NCBI GenBank assembly: GCA_026392455.1
Contig: JAPLCB010000003.1
Span: 124,001 to 188,000 of the forward strand
DNA: 64,000 bases
Origin: Propionibacteriales bacterium
Lineage (GTDB): Bacteria > Actinomycetota > Actinomycetes > Propionibacteriales > Nocardioidaceae
Reading direction: 5' to 3'
Below the pieces are notes generated by a model. The model saw only the letters and a list, made by a program, of their open reading frames with translations. It was not told the origin of the DNA and searched no databases. Positions 18,688-26,629 of the stretch are shown in pieces; the first letter of the stretch is position 1, and the number at the start of each line of letters is the position of its first letter. Both the position numbers and the translations under genes were made by a program.

Positions 18688-19286
18688 GGAATGATCTGGC
18701 TCGCTGTGAACGCGAAGCTGATGTTCGTGGTCGCGTTCTGGAGGGTGGAGGCAGCACCGGTCGGCAGGCTCGCCTGGACGCAGAGCGTCTCGGAGGCTCC
18801 CGGGATCAGCTGCCGCTGGGTCGCCACCGTCGGCGAACCGACCAAGTTGGCCGCGAACGCCGTGCCGGTGTTCGCGAGGGCATTGCCGGCACAGGTGAAG
18901 CTGGTACCAGAGGTCGTACGGGTGGCGTCGCCGGTGACCTTGACGACCAGGGCCGCACCGAGTCCCTTGGTGTCGGCGTTCGAGGCCGCGCCGTTGACGT
19001 AGTAGGTCAGCGGGGAGAGCCCGTTGTTCTTCACCGTGATGACTCCGGCCGCACTCTGGCCCGGAACGATGTTGGTGAAGCTCAGCGACGTGAACGCGGT
19101 GTCGTTGTTCGCACCGTTGACGAACAGGTCGATCGAACCGCTGCTGATCGTCGTTCCGCTCACCGAGGCCGAGTCGGTCCAGTAGGCGTAGGTCCCGGTG
19201 GCAGCGGCAGCGAGCACCAGGCCGAGGCTGGCAGCAGCCTGGACCCGGGTGTCACGGAGCCGAGCAAGAATCGTCTGCTTACGCAT
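18684..19286 (-). CDS. Alternate-signal (SipW-dependent type) exported protein
   Basis: 200 residues from the ATG at 19286, chosen because GGAAAGG with a short spacer precedes it (a farther ATG adds eight residues). Leader SLGLVLAAAATGTYAYWTDSASVSGTTISSG is the textbook SipW-type signal region, with the cleavage zone before YWTDSA. The mature part is a beta-sandwich-like Thr/Ser/Asn-rich domain (ITVKNNGLSPLTYYVNG) similar to TasA/camelysin. It overlaps the LPGTG-protein gene by eight bases and the signal peptidase fusion gene by four, so all three are translated from one mRNA. Confidence 0.75.
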   Translation of the reverse strand: MRKQTILARLRDTRVQAAASLGLVLAAAATGTYAYWTDSASVSGTTISSGSIDLFVNGANNDTAFTSLSFTNIVPGQSAAGVITVKNNGLSPLTYYVNGAASNADTKGLGAALVVKVTGDATRTTSGTSFTCAGNALANTGTAFAANLVGSPTVATQRQLIPGASETLCVQASLPTGAASTLQNATTNISFAFTASQIIP

Positions 19287-20001
19287 GGAGGTGCCTTTCC
19301 TTGGAATCACGATCGCGGCGTCCGAGGCCGACGAGCCCGAGGCCGCCGGCGCAGAGGATCACTGCGAGAAGGAGAAGTCCGCGACTGATCGCCGAACCCG
19401 TCCCGGGGAGGTTTCCGTTGCCATTTCCGTTGCCGTTGCCGTCGACCGGTCCAGCGACGCCGCCGTCCCCGTCCCCGTCGCCGCCACCGTTGTCGACCGG
19501 CGGCAGCACCGAGGTGTCCTGGCTGAGGGTGAGGTCGAAGCGCAGGTCGAACTGCTGGGCCTGCGAGGTGTTCGGCGAGAGCGGGTCGAACGAGACCCGA
19601 ACGTCGACCCGACGGACCCCGCCAGCCGGGATCTGCTCGTCCTGAACCAGGTTCTGGGCTCCGGCCGACGTCACCGCGACGTACTCACCGGCACCGACGC
19701 GAGCTGCTACCTCGAGGTCACCGGTGTCCATCAGGGAGCGGACCGCGGTGTCGGCCATCACGACCTGGAGCAGGCCGGCCTGAGGGTCCTGGTTGCGGAC
19801 GAAGAAGGACGCTACCTCGACATCGCCGGGGACCCAGCGGAAGTCCGGGTCGAACAACGGCGCCGGGAGCGTGTCGGACCAGCTGGTGCCGTCGGCACTG
19901 AGCCCCAGCTCACCGGCAGCCGAGGCTGGAGCAGCCGGAAGGATCGCGGCCAGCAGCGCTCCGAGGAGACCGAGCATGCCCAGCAGGAGCCTGGTGCTCA
20001 C
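19279..20001 (-). CDS. Cell-wall-anchored surface protein with LPGTG sorting signal
   Basis: 240 residues. A classical Sec signal peptide (LLLGMLGLLGALLAAILPAAPASAA), a beta-rich ectodomain of about 130 residues, a Gly/Asp/Asn linker (GGGDGDGDGG and a GN repeat), LPGTG at residues 198-202, a TM (LLLLAVILCAGGLGLVGL) and a basic tail (GRRDRD). This is a complete sortase sorting signal, making it the only cluster member clearly fixed to peptidoglycan; it is the likely wall anchor for the exported cargo (inference). No sortase lies in this operon; the nearest is at 29155. Overlaps sipW by four bases. Confidence 0.82.
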   Translation of the reverse strand: MSTRLLLGMLGLLGALLAAILPAAPASAAGELGLSADGTSWSDTLPAPLFDPDFRWVPGDVEVASFFVRNQDPQAGLLQVVMADTAVRSLMDTGDLEVAARVGAGEYVAVTSAGAQNLVQDEQIPAGGVRRVDVRVSFDPLSPNTSQAQQFDLRFDLTLSQDTSVLPPVDNGGGDGDGDGGVAGPVDGNGNGNGNGNLPGTGSAISRGLLLLAVILCAGGLGLVGLGRRDRDSKERHLHA

Positions 20002-20609
20002 GAGTCCGCTCCTGTCAGTACTGGTTCGTTGTCGACGGCAGCAACCGTCCGGGAGGCCGCGTCCTGGTCCCGTCGGGTCCTCAATCGGTCACGAAGCGCT
20101 CCACCGAAGGAGAATGCCGCATATCCGGACAGCACCAGCACGGCACCCCCGACGACAAGCTTGCGAATGTCGCCGTTGACCGTGTGGGACGGGTAGCCCA
20201 CGTAGGGGATCTTGTACCAGAGCACGCCGCGGACCTGGACCGGTCGAACCGGGTTGGGGTCCGGGGCCTGGTTGGCATCGCCCTGGGTGACGAACCGCCG
20301 TTCGCCGTCCCCGGCAATCGTGACCGCCTTGACCCGGTGGGTCGCGACCGTCGGACTGCCGGAGTTGATCTGGTAGGTGACCACGTCGCCGACCCGGATC
20401 TTCTCCGGAGCGGTCGGCCGCATCACCACCACGGTGCCCGGCGGGAGCTCCGGCCTCATCGATCCGGTGAGGACCGTGTACGCGGTGGCCCCGCCGATCT
20501 TCGGCACCACGACCGTCAGTCCCAGGATGACGACGACGAGCCCCGCGACCAGCAGGGCGATCGCCCTGCCGGCCACGGTGCGCACGGTGCGCAGGCTCGT
20601 CATCGTCAT
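19998..20609 (-). CDS. SipW-type (ER-type) signal peptidase I
   Basis: 203 residues, the most canonical of the three peptidases here. TM1 at about 16-35, Ser50 in LTGSMRP, box PGTVVVMRP, GDVVTYQ, His91 in VATHRVK in place of Lys, and the acidic box QGDANQAPDPNPV (Asp111/Asp117). A C-terminal TM (KLVVGGAVLVLSGYAAFSF) precedes a basic tail. Sip peptidases of this type process TasA/camelysin-like precursors (family knowledge from Bacillus). It follows the first cargo gene by 19 bases and is second in the operon. Confidence 0.88.
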   Translation of the reverse strand: MTMTSLRTVRTVAGRAIALLVAGLVVVILGLTVVVPKIGGATAYTVLTGSMRPELPPGTVVVMRPTAPEKIRVGDVVTYQINSGSPTVATHRVKAVTIAGDGERRFVTQGDANQAPDPNPVRPVQVRGVLWYKIPYVGYPSHTVNGDIRKLVVGGAVLVLSGYAAFSFGGALRDRLRTRRDQDAASRTVAAVDNEPVLTGADS

Positions 20610-20628
20610 GTCTCCTGGAAGAGGCGGA

Positions 20629-21192
20629 TCAGGGAGTGACCGTGTGGTTGTCGGTCTGGGTGACGGTCAGCCCGATGGCGTCGTAGGTGACCGAGTCACC
20701 CTGCGAGGAGTTGTCGATCGCGGTCCCGTACGGGAAGTCGACCTTGAAGTCAGCCACGATCGTGTAGTCACCCTCGTCGAACTCCGAAGCCGTGCCAGGG
20801 GTCACGGTCACCGGTGCGCCGCCCGCCTTGGTGATGGTGAAGACCGAGGAGTTGGTCGAGAGCGCCGACTTCAGGTCGCCGCTCGAGGTCGGCAGGCCGA
20901 CGTCGAGCTTCGCGGCCAGGTGGTCACCGGTCGAGGAGATCGTGTACGTGCAGGTCTTGGTCAGCGAGTCGCCCGGGACCAGCAGACGACCGTTCAGGTC
21001 GCCGCCGGCGCCGCCGACGCCGTCGAGCTGCCAGTCACCACACGTGGTCAGGTTGAGGTCGAGGGTGCCGGCGGTGATCGTGGAACCGGCGATCGAGGCG
21101 TTGTCGGACCAGAACGCGAGGGTGCTGGCTCCGCCGAGCAGAAGGGAACCGGCAGCGGCCGCAGCGAGCGCGCCCTTGGTGGACTTCTTCAT
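20629..21192 (-). CDS. Alternate-signal-mediated exported protein (TasA/camelysin-like)
   Basis: 187 residues, first gene of the operon. Leader KSTKGALAAAAAGSLLLGG then ASTLAFWSDNASIAGSTITAG, typical of SipW substrates. The mature domain has two Cys (TTCGDW, KTCTYTI) and repeated beta strands such as DYTIVADFKVDFP, as in TasA-like fibre subunits. Strong ribosome-binding site GGAGGAG 6-12 bases upstream. Being promoter-proximal and next to sipW it is the best candidate for the major subunit (inference). Confidence 0.78.
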   Translation of the reverse strand: MKKSTKGALAAAAAGSLLLGGASTLAFWSDNASIAGSTITAGTLDLNLTTCGDWQLDGVGGAGGDLNGRLLVPGDSLTKTCTYTISSTGDHLAAKLDVGLPTSSGDLKSALSTNSSVFTITKAGGAPVTVTPGTASEFDEGDYTIVADFKVDFPYGTAIDNSSQGDSVTYDAIGLTVTQTDNHTVTP

Positions 21193-21265
21193 GGTGTCTC
21201 CTCCAGGAGATTTGTAATGGTTTGAGGTGGTACGCCCTCTTTAACGACGCATCCCCGAGTGAGTT

Positions 21266-21278
21266 ATCACCATGTGAT
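21266..21278. promoter_or_regulatory. Small palindrome in the promoter region of the exported-protein operon
   Basis: ATCAC-CAT-GTGAT, a perfect 5-bp-arm inverted repeat 74-86 bases upstream of the first cargo gene, in the most AT-rich part of this 224-bp intergenic region. On the minus strand it directly precedes GATAACT, a possible -10. Short enough to be chance; listed because it is the only symmetric site in the region. Confidence 0.3.
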
Positions 21279-21416
21279 GGATAAATCGGATTCACGAATT
21301 ACCGACCAGTTGAGACCGTTTTGGTCCAGACCGGAAATCCGGCGTATCGGACAATGATGGAAAACGGGCCTTGCTGGTTCAGCAATGCCTGTAGAACCCC
21401 TCGGGCCCCACCAGCC

Positions 21417-22133
21417 TCAGTCGCGGATGCTGCCGAGGATGAGCTCGTCCAGCGAGAGATCAGGGTCGAGCTCAGCACCGCGGTCGCGGGCGTGGCCCTC
21501 GATCTGGAACCAGACCGAACGGGCCAGGTGAGCCGCCAGGACGTCAGCAGCAGGCACCTGCTGCTCACGAGCCAACCAGAACCGGACGGTCCCGACCGCC
21601 TGACCGACGATGCCGAAGACCAACGGATCGAGAATGTGCCGGTCGTCGTCGGACAGCCGCACGGAGAGCAGGTTGGCGCCGGACGTCACCAGCATCGCGA
21701 TCAGGCTCCCGATCTGCTCGGTGACCTGGATGACGTCGCCGAGCCGATCGGCGTCCTGACTCTCGGCCGCGCCGATGCGGTGCAGGGCCGGGTGGGCAGC
21801 GGCCCAGGCGACGTAGGCGCCGACGATCCGCTCGATGATCTGCTGGATCGTTCCCGACAGCTCGAACTGCGGGACGAGCTCGGCCATCAGCAGCTCGAGG
21901 ATCCGCTTCTGGACGGCGCGGTCCAGGTCGGCCCGGTCGGTGAAGTGCCGGTATAGCACAGCCCGACCCAGTCCGGCCTCCTCGGCGATCTGGCGTACGT
22001 GGACCTCGGCCCCGACCGGCTCACGCTCGATCACCACCACGGCGGCGTCGAGGATCTGGGCCCGACGCTCCTCACGGTGTGCAGCCCACCGCTCGCCCCG
22101 ACCATCGGAGGCAGCGGCGGGTGTCGGGGTCAC
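21417..22133 (-). CDS. TetR-family transcriptional regulator
   Basis: 238 residues. N-terminal HTH: REERRAQILDAAVVVI, then VRQIAEEAGLGRAVLYRHF, the TetR recognition-helix pattern; the rest is a helical ligand-binding domain. Its start overlaps the stop of the fprB-like gene by four bases, so it is the last gene of the diiron oxygenase/FprB operon. Likely ligand and targets unknown; the palindromes at 24856-24901 before the operon are plausible operators (autoregulation, inference). Confidence 0.9.
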   Translation of the reverse strand: MTPTPAAASDGRGERWAAHREERRAQILDAAVVVIEREPVGAEVHVRQIAEEAGLGRAVLYRHFTDRADLDRAVQKRILELLMAELVPQFELSGTIQQIIERIVGAYVAWAAAHPALHRIGAAESQDADRLGDVIQVTEQIGSLIAMLVTSGANLLSVRLSDDDRHILDPLVFGIVGQAVGTVRFWLAREQQVPAADVLAAHLARSVWFQIEGHARDRGAELDPDLSLDELILGSIRD

Positions 22134-23791
22134 GCCCTCGAGCCTAGGGCTCTCCGTCCGCGTCCGCTTCCGCCGACACGACGGGTCGAGGAGGCTGCCT
22201 CGGCCACCGCGACCATCTCAGCGGTGTCCAGCATCTTGAGGCGACCGCGATCCGATGCCTCACCGCGCCTCAGCTCCTCGCGGTCGATCGCTCGCCACCC
22301 GGCCAGATCGACCACGTCGTAGGCCGCCAACCAGGCCTCCAGCTCGGCATCGGTCCCCGCCGCCGGCGTCAGCGCACCGGCATCGAGGTCGTCGAGCAGG
22401 GAGGTGACGGTCTCTTCCGAGCAGCTCTTGTTGGTGCCGATGAACCCGCTGGGACCACGCTTGATCCAGCCGGCGACGTACGTTCCCGGGACGACCCGGC
22501 CGTGGTCGTTCGGCACGGTCCCGGTGGCCTCGTCGAACGGCAGCCCGTCGACCGCCGTCCCCCGGTAGCCGACCGAGCGGAGCACCATCGAGGTCTCGAT
22601 GACCTCGACGTCACCGGTAGGCAGCGCCGACAGGACACCTCCCACGTCGGTGAGTCGGGTACGCGTGACCTCGATCGCCTCGACGTTCTCCTCGCCCAGG
22701 ATCCGCACCGGAGCCGTCTGGAACCGGAGCACGATCCGCCGACGACCCGGAACCGGGACGCGTTCGGCGAGCTCGGCCAGCAGTCGCGTCTTCGGGGTGT
22801 CGGCAGGGATCTCCTCGCCGCCGTTGTCGACGATCACGTCGACGTCGACGAGCCCGGCCAGCCCGATCAGCTCCGGCATCGTGAACGCCGCCTGGGCGGG
22901 ACCGCGACGACCGAGTACCAGCACCTCGCGGACGTTGCTCCCGCGCAAGGTGGCCAGGGGAAGTGCAGCGATGTCGGTGGGCTTCAACGAATCCGGGTCG
23001 GCCGTCAGGATCCGGGCCACGTCGAGAGCAACGTTGCCGTTGCCGACGATGACCACCCGCTCGCCCCCCAGGTCGACCGGTGCGTCCTGGCTCTCGGGGT
23101 GCCCGTTGTACCAGGCGACGACCTCGGTGGCCGAGGTGCTGCCGATCAGGTCCTCGCCGTCGATCCCCAGGGAACGGTCGGCCGACGCACCCACCGCGTA
23201 GATGACGCCGTCGTAGCGCGCCGCGAGGTCGTCGTGGGAGATCTGGTCGCCGACCTCGAGGTTGAGCCGGTACCGGAACCCGGGCTGCCCCTCGATGGCG
23301 GCGAACAGCCGGGTGACCTGCTTGGTGTGCTGGTGGTCCGGCGCGACACCGGCGCGGGCCAGGCCGTACGGCGTCGGGAGCCGGTCGAAGACGTCCACCC
23401 GGACCCCCGCGTGCTTGAGGAGCTCGTCGGCTGCGTACAGGCCTGCAGGACCGGCGCCCACGATCGCGACCCGGATCTCGCTGGAGACCGGCCGCAGCGG
23501 CGGGATCACCGCGAGCGGCGTCCGGTCCGCATGCGGCTGGCCCTCGAAGTAGAGCCGGTTCAGGTCGATGAACGGGAGCTCGGCATCGGTCAGCTTGGTG
23601 TGCGGCTTGATCGCGTCGACCGGGCACGCCGTCGTGCAGGCACCGCAGTCGACGCACGCCTTCGGGTCGACGTACAGCATCTCCGCCTCGGCGAAGCCGG
23701 GCTCGCCCGGCGCCGGGTGGATGCAGTTGACCGGGCAGGCGATGACGCAGGAGGCGTCGCTGCAACAGGACTGCGTGACGACGTACGGCAC
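22130..23791 (-). CDS. FprB-like ferredoxin-NADP+ reductase (ferredoxin domain fused to adrenodoxin reductase)
   Basis: 553 residues. The N-terminal ferredoxin domain (about 1-60) has two iron-sulfur motifs: CCSDASCVIACPVNC and ACVDCGACTTACP. It is followed by an adrenodoxin-reductase-type flavoprotein with the FAD motif VAIVGAGPAGLYAADELL, the NADP motif VVIVGNGNVALDVARIL and the C-terminal GWIKRGPSGFIGTNK signature. Same architecture as mycobacterial FprB. It transfers electrons from NADPH through its own Fe-S domain. It sits 3 bases downstream of the diiron oxygenase, its probable electron acceptor (inference). Confidence 0.9.
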   Translation of the reverse strand: MPYVVTQSCCSDASCVIACPVNCIHPAPGEPGFAEAEMLYVDPKACVDCGACTTACPVDAIKPHTKLTDAELPFIDLNRLYFEGQPHADRTPLAVIPPLRPVSSEIRVAIVGAGPAGLYAADELLKHAGVRVDVFDRLPTPYGLARAGVAPDHQHTKQVTRLFAAIEGQPGFRYRLNLEVGDQISHDDLAARYDGVIYAVGASADRSLGIDGEDLIGSTSATEVVAWYNGHPESQDAPVDLGGERVVIVGNGNVALDVARILTADPDSLKPTDIAALPLATLRGSNVREVLVLGRRGPAQAAFTMPELIGLAGLVDVDVIVDNGGEEIPADTPKTRLLAELAERVPVPGRRRIVLRFQTAPVRILGEENVEAIEVTRTRLTDVGGVLSALPTGDVEVIETSMVLRSVGYRGTAVDGLPFDEATGTVPNDHGRVVPGTYVAGWIKRGPSGFIGTNKSCSEETVTSLLDDLDAGALTPAAGTDAELEAWLAAYDVVDLAGWRAIDREELRRGEASDRGRLKMLDTAEMVAVAEAASSTRRVGGSGRGRRALGSRA

Positions 23792-23794
23792 GGC

Positions 23795-24793
23795 TCAGGC
23801 GGCCCGGCGGGCTGACGCCGCGGCCCGCTTGCGGGCGCTCGGCTTGACCGGCTCGCTGCGGTAGCGCGCGCCGTTGCCGTCGATCTTGAGCGCCTTCCAG
23901 ACCCGACGGGAGACCGGGTTCATCAGGTCGAGCTCGTCGGCCAGGGCGCGGACGTCGTAGAAGACGTCGCTGAGCATCTCGCGGGCCTCGGGGCTGTCCC
24001 AGAAGACCTCCTTGAGGACCTCCTTCGGAACGCCGACCTGCTCGGTCATCTCCTTGCCCGGCACCATGATCGCGTCGCCGAGGACCCGCATCACCACCGG
24101 GAGGACCACCGACAGCATGCCCTTGGAGACGCGGCCGACCTTGGGGACGTTGCGCTTGAGGTACTCGTGCGCGAACGAGATGTGCCGGGCCTCCTCGGCG
24201 ATGTGGATCTGCATGATCCGCTGCAGCAGCGGGTGCATCGCCTCCCCCTCGCGCAGGATCGCCTTCTGCAGGTGGTCGATCGGCTCCTCGCCGGCCAGGA
24301 CGCCCATGAAGAAGACGATCGAGAGCGGGCGCGCGGCCAGCGGCAGGAACGGGGCCACGGCGCGGAAGTAGCGCGGACCGCCGGGGACGTCGATCCCGGT
24401 GCGGTTCACGAACTCCTGGAACATCTGGGTGTGGTGGGTCTCCTCGGTCGCCTCGTGGGTGACGTACCGGTACTCCGGAGAGCCGTTCGGCAGACCCATC
24501 ACGTACTCCATGAGCCCGCGGATCAGGATGTTCTCGAACTGCAGGCCGACCTTGGTGACGTTGGCCTGGCGCCACAGACCGATCTCGATCTGGCGGTCCA
24601 GCGGGAGCGACTGGTACCAGGCGCTGCGACCGAGGGCGTCCGCCTTCGGGAGCACCCAGCGCGGGTCGTCACGCCTGATCGCGTAGTCCGGGTTGTCCCA
24701 GTCGATGTCGAGCCACGGGTCGAAGTGCTGGTGGACCGAACCCTCCGACAGGGTCTGCAGCTTCTCTTCGTACGTCTGGATCGCGGCGGTCAT
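23795..24793 (-). CDS. AurF-type diiron oxygenase
   Basis: 332 residues. A ferritin-like four-helix diiron protein: ligand motifs THEATEETHHTQMF and HIAEEARHISFAHEY provide paired Glu/His ligands, matching the AurF (p-aminobenzoate N-oxygenase) family. The C terminus is basic (KPSARKRAAASARR). The start has AGGAG 6-10 bases upstream. The pairing with an FprB-like reductase is known from mycobacteria, where the homologue is a conserved hypothetical. Substrate unknown; membrane-lipid or aromatic amine oxidation are possibilities only. Confidence 0.85.
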   Translation of the reverse strand: MTAAIQTYEEKLQTLSEGSVHQHFDPWLDIDWDNPDYAIRRDDPRWVLPKADALGRSAWYQSLPLDRQIEIGLWRQANVTKVGLQFENILIRGLMEYVMGLPNGSPEYRYVTHEATEETHHTQMFQEFVNRTGIDVPGGPRYFRAVAPFLPLAARPLSIVFFMGVLAGEEPIDHLQKAILREGEAMHPLLQRIMQIHIAEEARHISFAHEYLKRNVPKVGRVSKGMLSVVLPVVMRVLGDAIMVPGKEMTEQVGVPKEVLKEVFWDSPEAREMLSDVFYDVRALADELDLMNPVSRRVWKALKIDGNGARYRSEPVKPSARKRAAASARRAA

Positions 24794-24855
24794 GTTGAAC
24801 TCCTCGTGAAGACGCCATTGTCTGGTGGCACGGTTTCGACATCTCCGAGGTTAGT

Positions 24856-24901
24856 GTGACGCGGCGTCACATGTAAATAGGTATCTGTGACTTCGTGTCA
24901 C
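24856..24901. promoter_or_regulatory. Twin palindromic operators upstream of the diiron oxygenase operon
   Basis: GTGACG-CGG-CGTCAC at 24856-24870 (6-bp arms) and GTGAC-TTCGT-GTCAC at 24887-24901 (5-bp arms), centres 31 bases (three helical turns) apart, 63-108 bases upstream of the AurF-like gene start. Both share GTGAC-N5-GTCAC. The spacing is typical of a cooperatively binding TetR-type dimer pair; the operon's own TetR is the obvious candidate. Confidence 0.7.
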
Positions 24902-25040
24902 GGATACCTTCGGTCCGGCGAGTTCCCGCGCGAACGCCGAGGGTCGTGTGCGCCAGGTCACGGTGAAAGGGGCCTGACGCGCGCTTCACAAAGGCGTGGC
25001 GCACGCTCGGCCGGGACCGGATGGCCGCGAAGGTGAGCGA

Positions 25041-25106
25041 TTTCGGGAGGCCCGACTCAAGAGTGCGGGAGGCCCGACTCAACAGCGCGGGAGGCCCGAC
25101 TCAACA
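25041..25106 (-). repeat. 22-bp tandem repeat, three units (REP-like family, orientation B)
   Basis: Units at 25041-25062, 25063-25084 and 25085-25106, all containing CGGGAGGCCCGACTCAA, nearly identical to the pair at 2915-2958. The array overlaps the 3' end of the gene at 25079-25657 and supplies its stop codon. Confidence 0.8.
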
Positions 25107-25657
25107 GGCCGGCGACGCCAGTGGGCGGAGACCTCGATCCGGCCCTCGTCGAAGTGCGCCGCCAGCCCGGCGGTGGCGAAGACCGAGAGGGCAGCGTCCA
25201 GGAGCTCGTCCCCGGGGGCGGTGTTCGCCGTGCTCGGGTGCCACAGATTGACCTCGAGCATCCCCTCGTCGACCGCGTGCCAGACGTCCGGCGCGGTGAA
25301 CCAGGCGATGCCACGAGCCGCGGAGCCAGACCGGGCGAGCTCGTCCCGGGCGCTCCAGTGGTCCGGGCAGCCTTGCAGGACCACCACTCCCCTGGCCTCC
25401 AGCGCCGTGAAGGCCTCCTGCAGCCGGTCGTAGTCGGTCCGACCGGTCCAGCCGGCGGCTTCCTGCAGCCACTCCGACCGTGCGGTGGCGATCCAGGAGG
25501 CAGCCGTCTGCTCACCGTCGAGCGACGGGTGGTCGGCCCGCACGGCCTCGATCACCTGGGCGAGGACCTCGGCCGGACTACCGAGCCCCGAGCGCACCAG
25601 TACGTCGACCCAGGCACGGGTCTCCTCGGCGGCTCGCTCGGAGCGCCGACGCGGCAC
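25079..25657 (-). CDS. Conserved protein of unknown function (possibly DUF6891), 3' end inside repeat array
   Basis: 192 residues, GTG start 3 bases after the pdxS stop, so co-transcribed with pdxS. Soluble and acidic, with DYDRLQEAFTALEARGVVVLQG, GIAWFTAPDVWHAVDEGMLEVNLWH and a last strand IEVSAHWRRR. The layout resembles the DUF6891 family (tentative, from memory). The final nine residues (PVESGLPRC) are encoded by the 22-bp repeat, not by family sequence, so the natural C terminus ends at or near HWRRR. No function can be assigned. Confidence 0.7.
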   Translation of the reverse strand: MPRRRSERAAEETRAWVDVLVRSGLGSPAEVLAQVIEAVRADHPSLDGEQTAASWIATARSEWLQEAAGWTGRTDYDRLQEAFTALEARGVVVLQGCPDHWSARDELARSGSAARGIAWFTAPDVWHAVDEGMLEVNLWHPSTANTAPGDELLDAALSVFATAGLAAHFDEGRIEVSAHWRRRPVESGLPRC

Positions 25658-25660
25658 GGA

Positions 25661-26587
25661 CTACCAGCCGCGCTCGGCCAGCCGGTGCGGCTGCGGGATG
25701 TCCTCGACGTTAATCCCGACCATGGCCTCACCCAGACCGCGGGAGACCTTGGCCACCATGTCCGGATCGTCGTGGAAGGTGGTGGCCTTGACGATCGCCT
25801 CGGCGCGCTGGGCCGGGTTCCCGGACTTGAAGATGCCCGAGCCGACGAACACGCCCTCGGCGCCGAGCTGCATCATCATCGCGGCATCCGCCGGCGTGGC
25901 GATGCCGCCCGCGGTGAACAGCACCACCGGCAGCTTGCCGTTCTTGGCAACCTCGTGGACCAGCTCGTACGGCGCCTGGAGCTCCTTCGCCGCGACGTAC
26001 AGCTCGTCGTCGTGCAGGGCACCGAGGCGGCGGATCTCGCCCAGGATGGTGCGCATGTGGGTGACCGCGTTCGAGACGTCACCGGTGCCGGCCTCGCCCT
26101 TGGAGCGAATCATGGCGGCACCCTCGGTGATCCGGCGGAGCGCCTCACCGAGGTTGGTCGCACCGCAGACGAACGGCGCCGTGAAGACCCACTTGTCGAT
26201 GTGGTTCGCGTAGTCGGCCGGGGTCAGCACCTCGGACTCGTCGATGTAGTCGACCCCCAGCGACTGCAGGACCTGAGCCTCGGCGAAGTGCCCGATCCGG
26301 GCCTTGGCCATCACCGGGATCGAGACGGCCTCGATGATGCCGTCGATCATGTCCGGGTCGCTCATCCGGGAGACGCCACCCTGGGCGCGGATGTCGGCAG
26401 GAACCCGCTCGAGCGCCATCACGGCGACCGCGCCGGCGTCCTCGGCGATCTTCGCCTGCTCGGCGTTGACGACGTCCATGATCACGCCGCCCTTGAGCAT
26501 CTCGGCCATCCCGCGCTTCACGCGCGAGGTTCCGGTGCCGGTGGTTTCAGTCGCCGCTGCGGGTGAGTTGTTCTGCTCTGCTGACAT
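25661..26587 (-). CDS. pdxS: Pyridoxal 5'-phosphate synthase lyase subunit PdxS
   Basis: 308 residues. TIM-barrel synthase that condenses ribose 5-phosphate, glyceraldehyde 3-phosphate and PdxT-derived ammonia to PLP. Clear motifs: [35 protein letters not shown] (catalytic Lys), ESEVLTPAD and [18 protein letters not shown]. Preceded by pgsA on the same strand with a 42-bp gap. Its glutaminase partner pdxT, normally next gene, is 11.8 kb downstream. Confidence 0.97.
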   Translation of the reverse strand: MSAEQNNSPAAATETTGTGTSRVKRGMAEMLKGGVIMDVVNAEQAKIAEDAGAVAVMALERVPADIRAQGGVSRMSDPDMIDGIIEAVSIPVMAKARIGHFAEAQVLQSLGVDYIDESEVLTPADYANHIDKWVFTAPFVCGATNLGEALRRITEGAAMIRSKGEAGTGDVSNAVTHMRTILGEIRRLGALHDDELYVAAKELQAPYELVHEVAKNGKLPVVLFTAGGIATPADAAMMMQLGAEGVFVGSGIFKSGNPAQRAEAIVKATTFHDDPDMVAKVSRGLGEAMVGINVEDIPQPHRLAERGW

Positions 26588-26629
26588 GCTCCCAGCCTAC
26601 TTCTGGCCGGTGAGCACGTGACCGCCGGG

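Noticed and set aside
22502-23815. Long plus-strand frame opposite the FprB-like gene
   Set aside because: Antisense shadow; the minus strand encodes an intact ferredoxin/NADPH reductase with all motifs.
24867-25082. 71-residue minus-strand frame before the AurF-like gene
   Set aside because: Covers the operators and repeats; no ribosome-binding site and a random-looking basic sequence.
25041-25106. Possible CRISPR array because of regular 22-bp units
   Set aside because: Units are directly adjacent without spacers, repeats are only 22 bp, and there are no cas genes.
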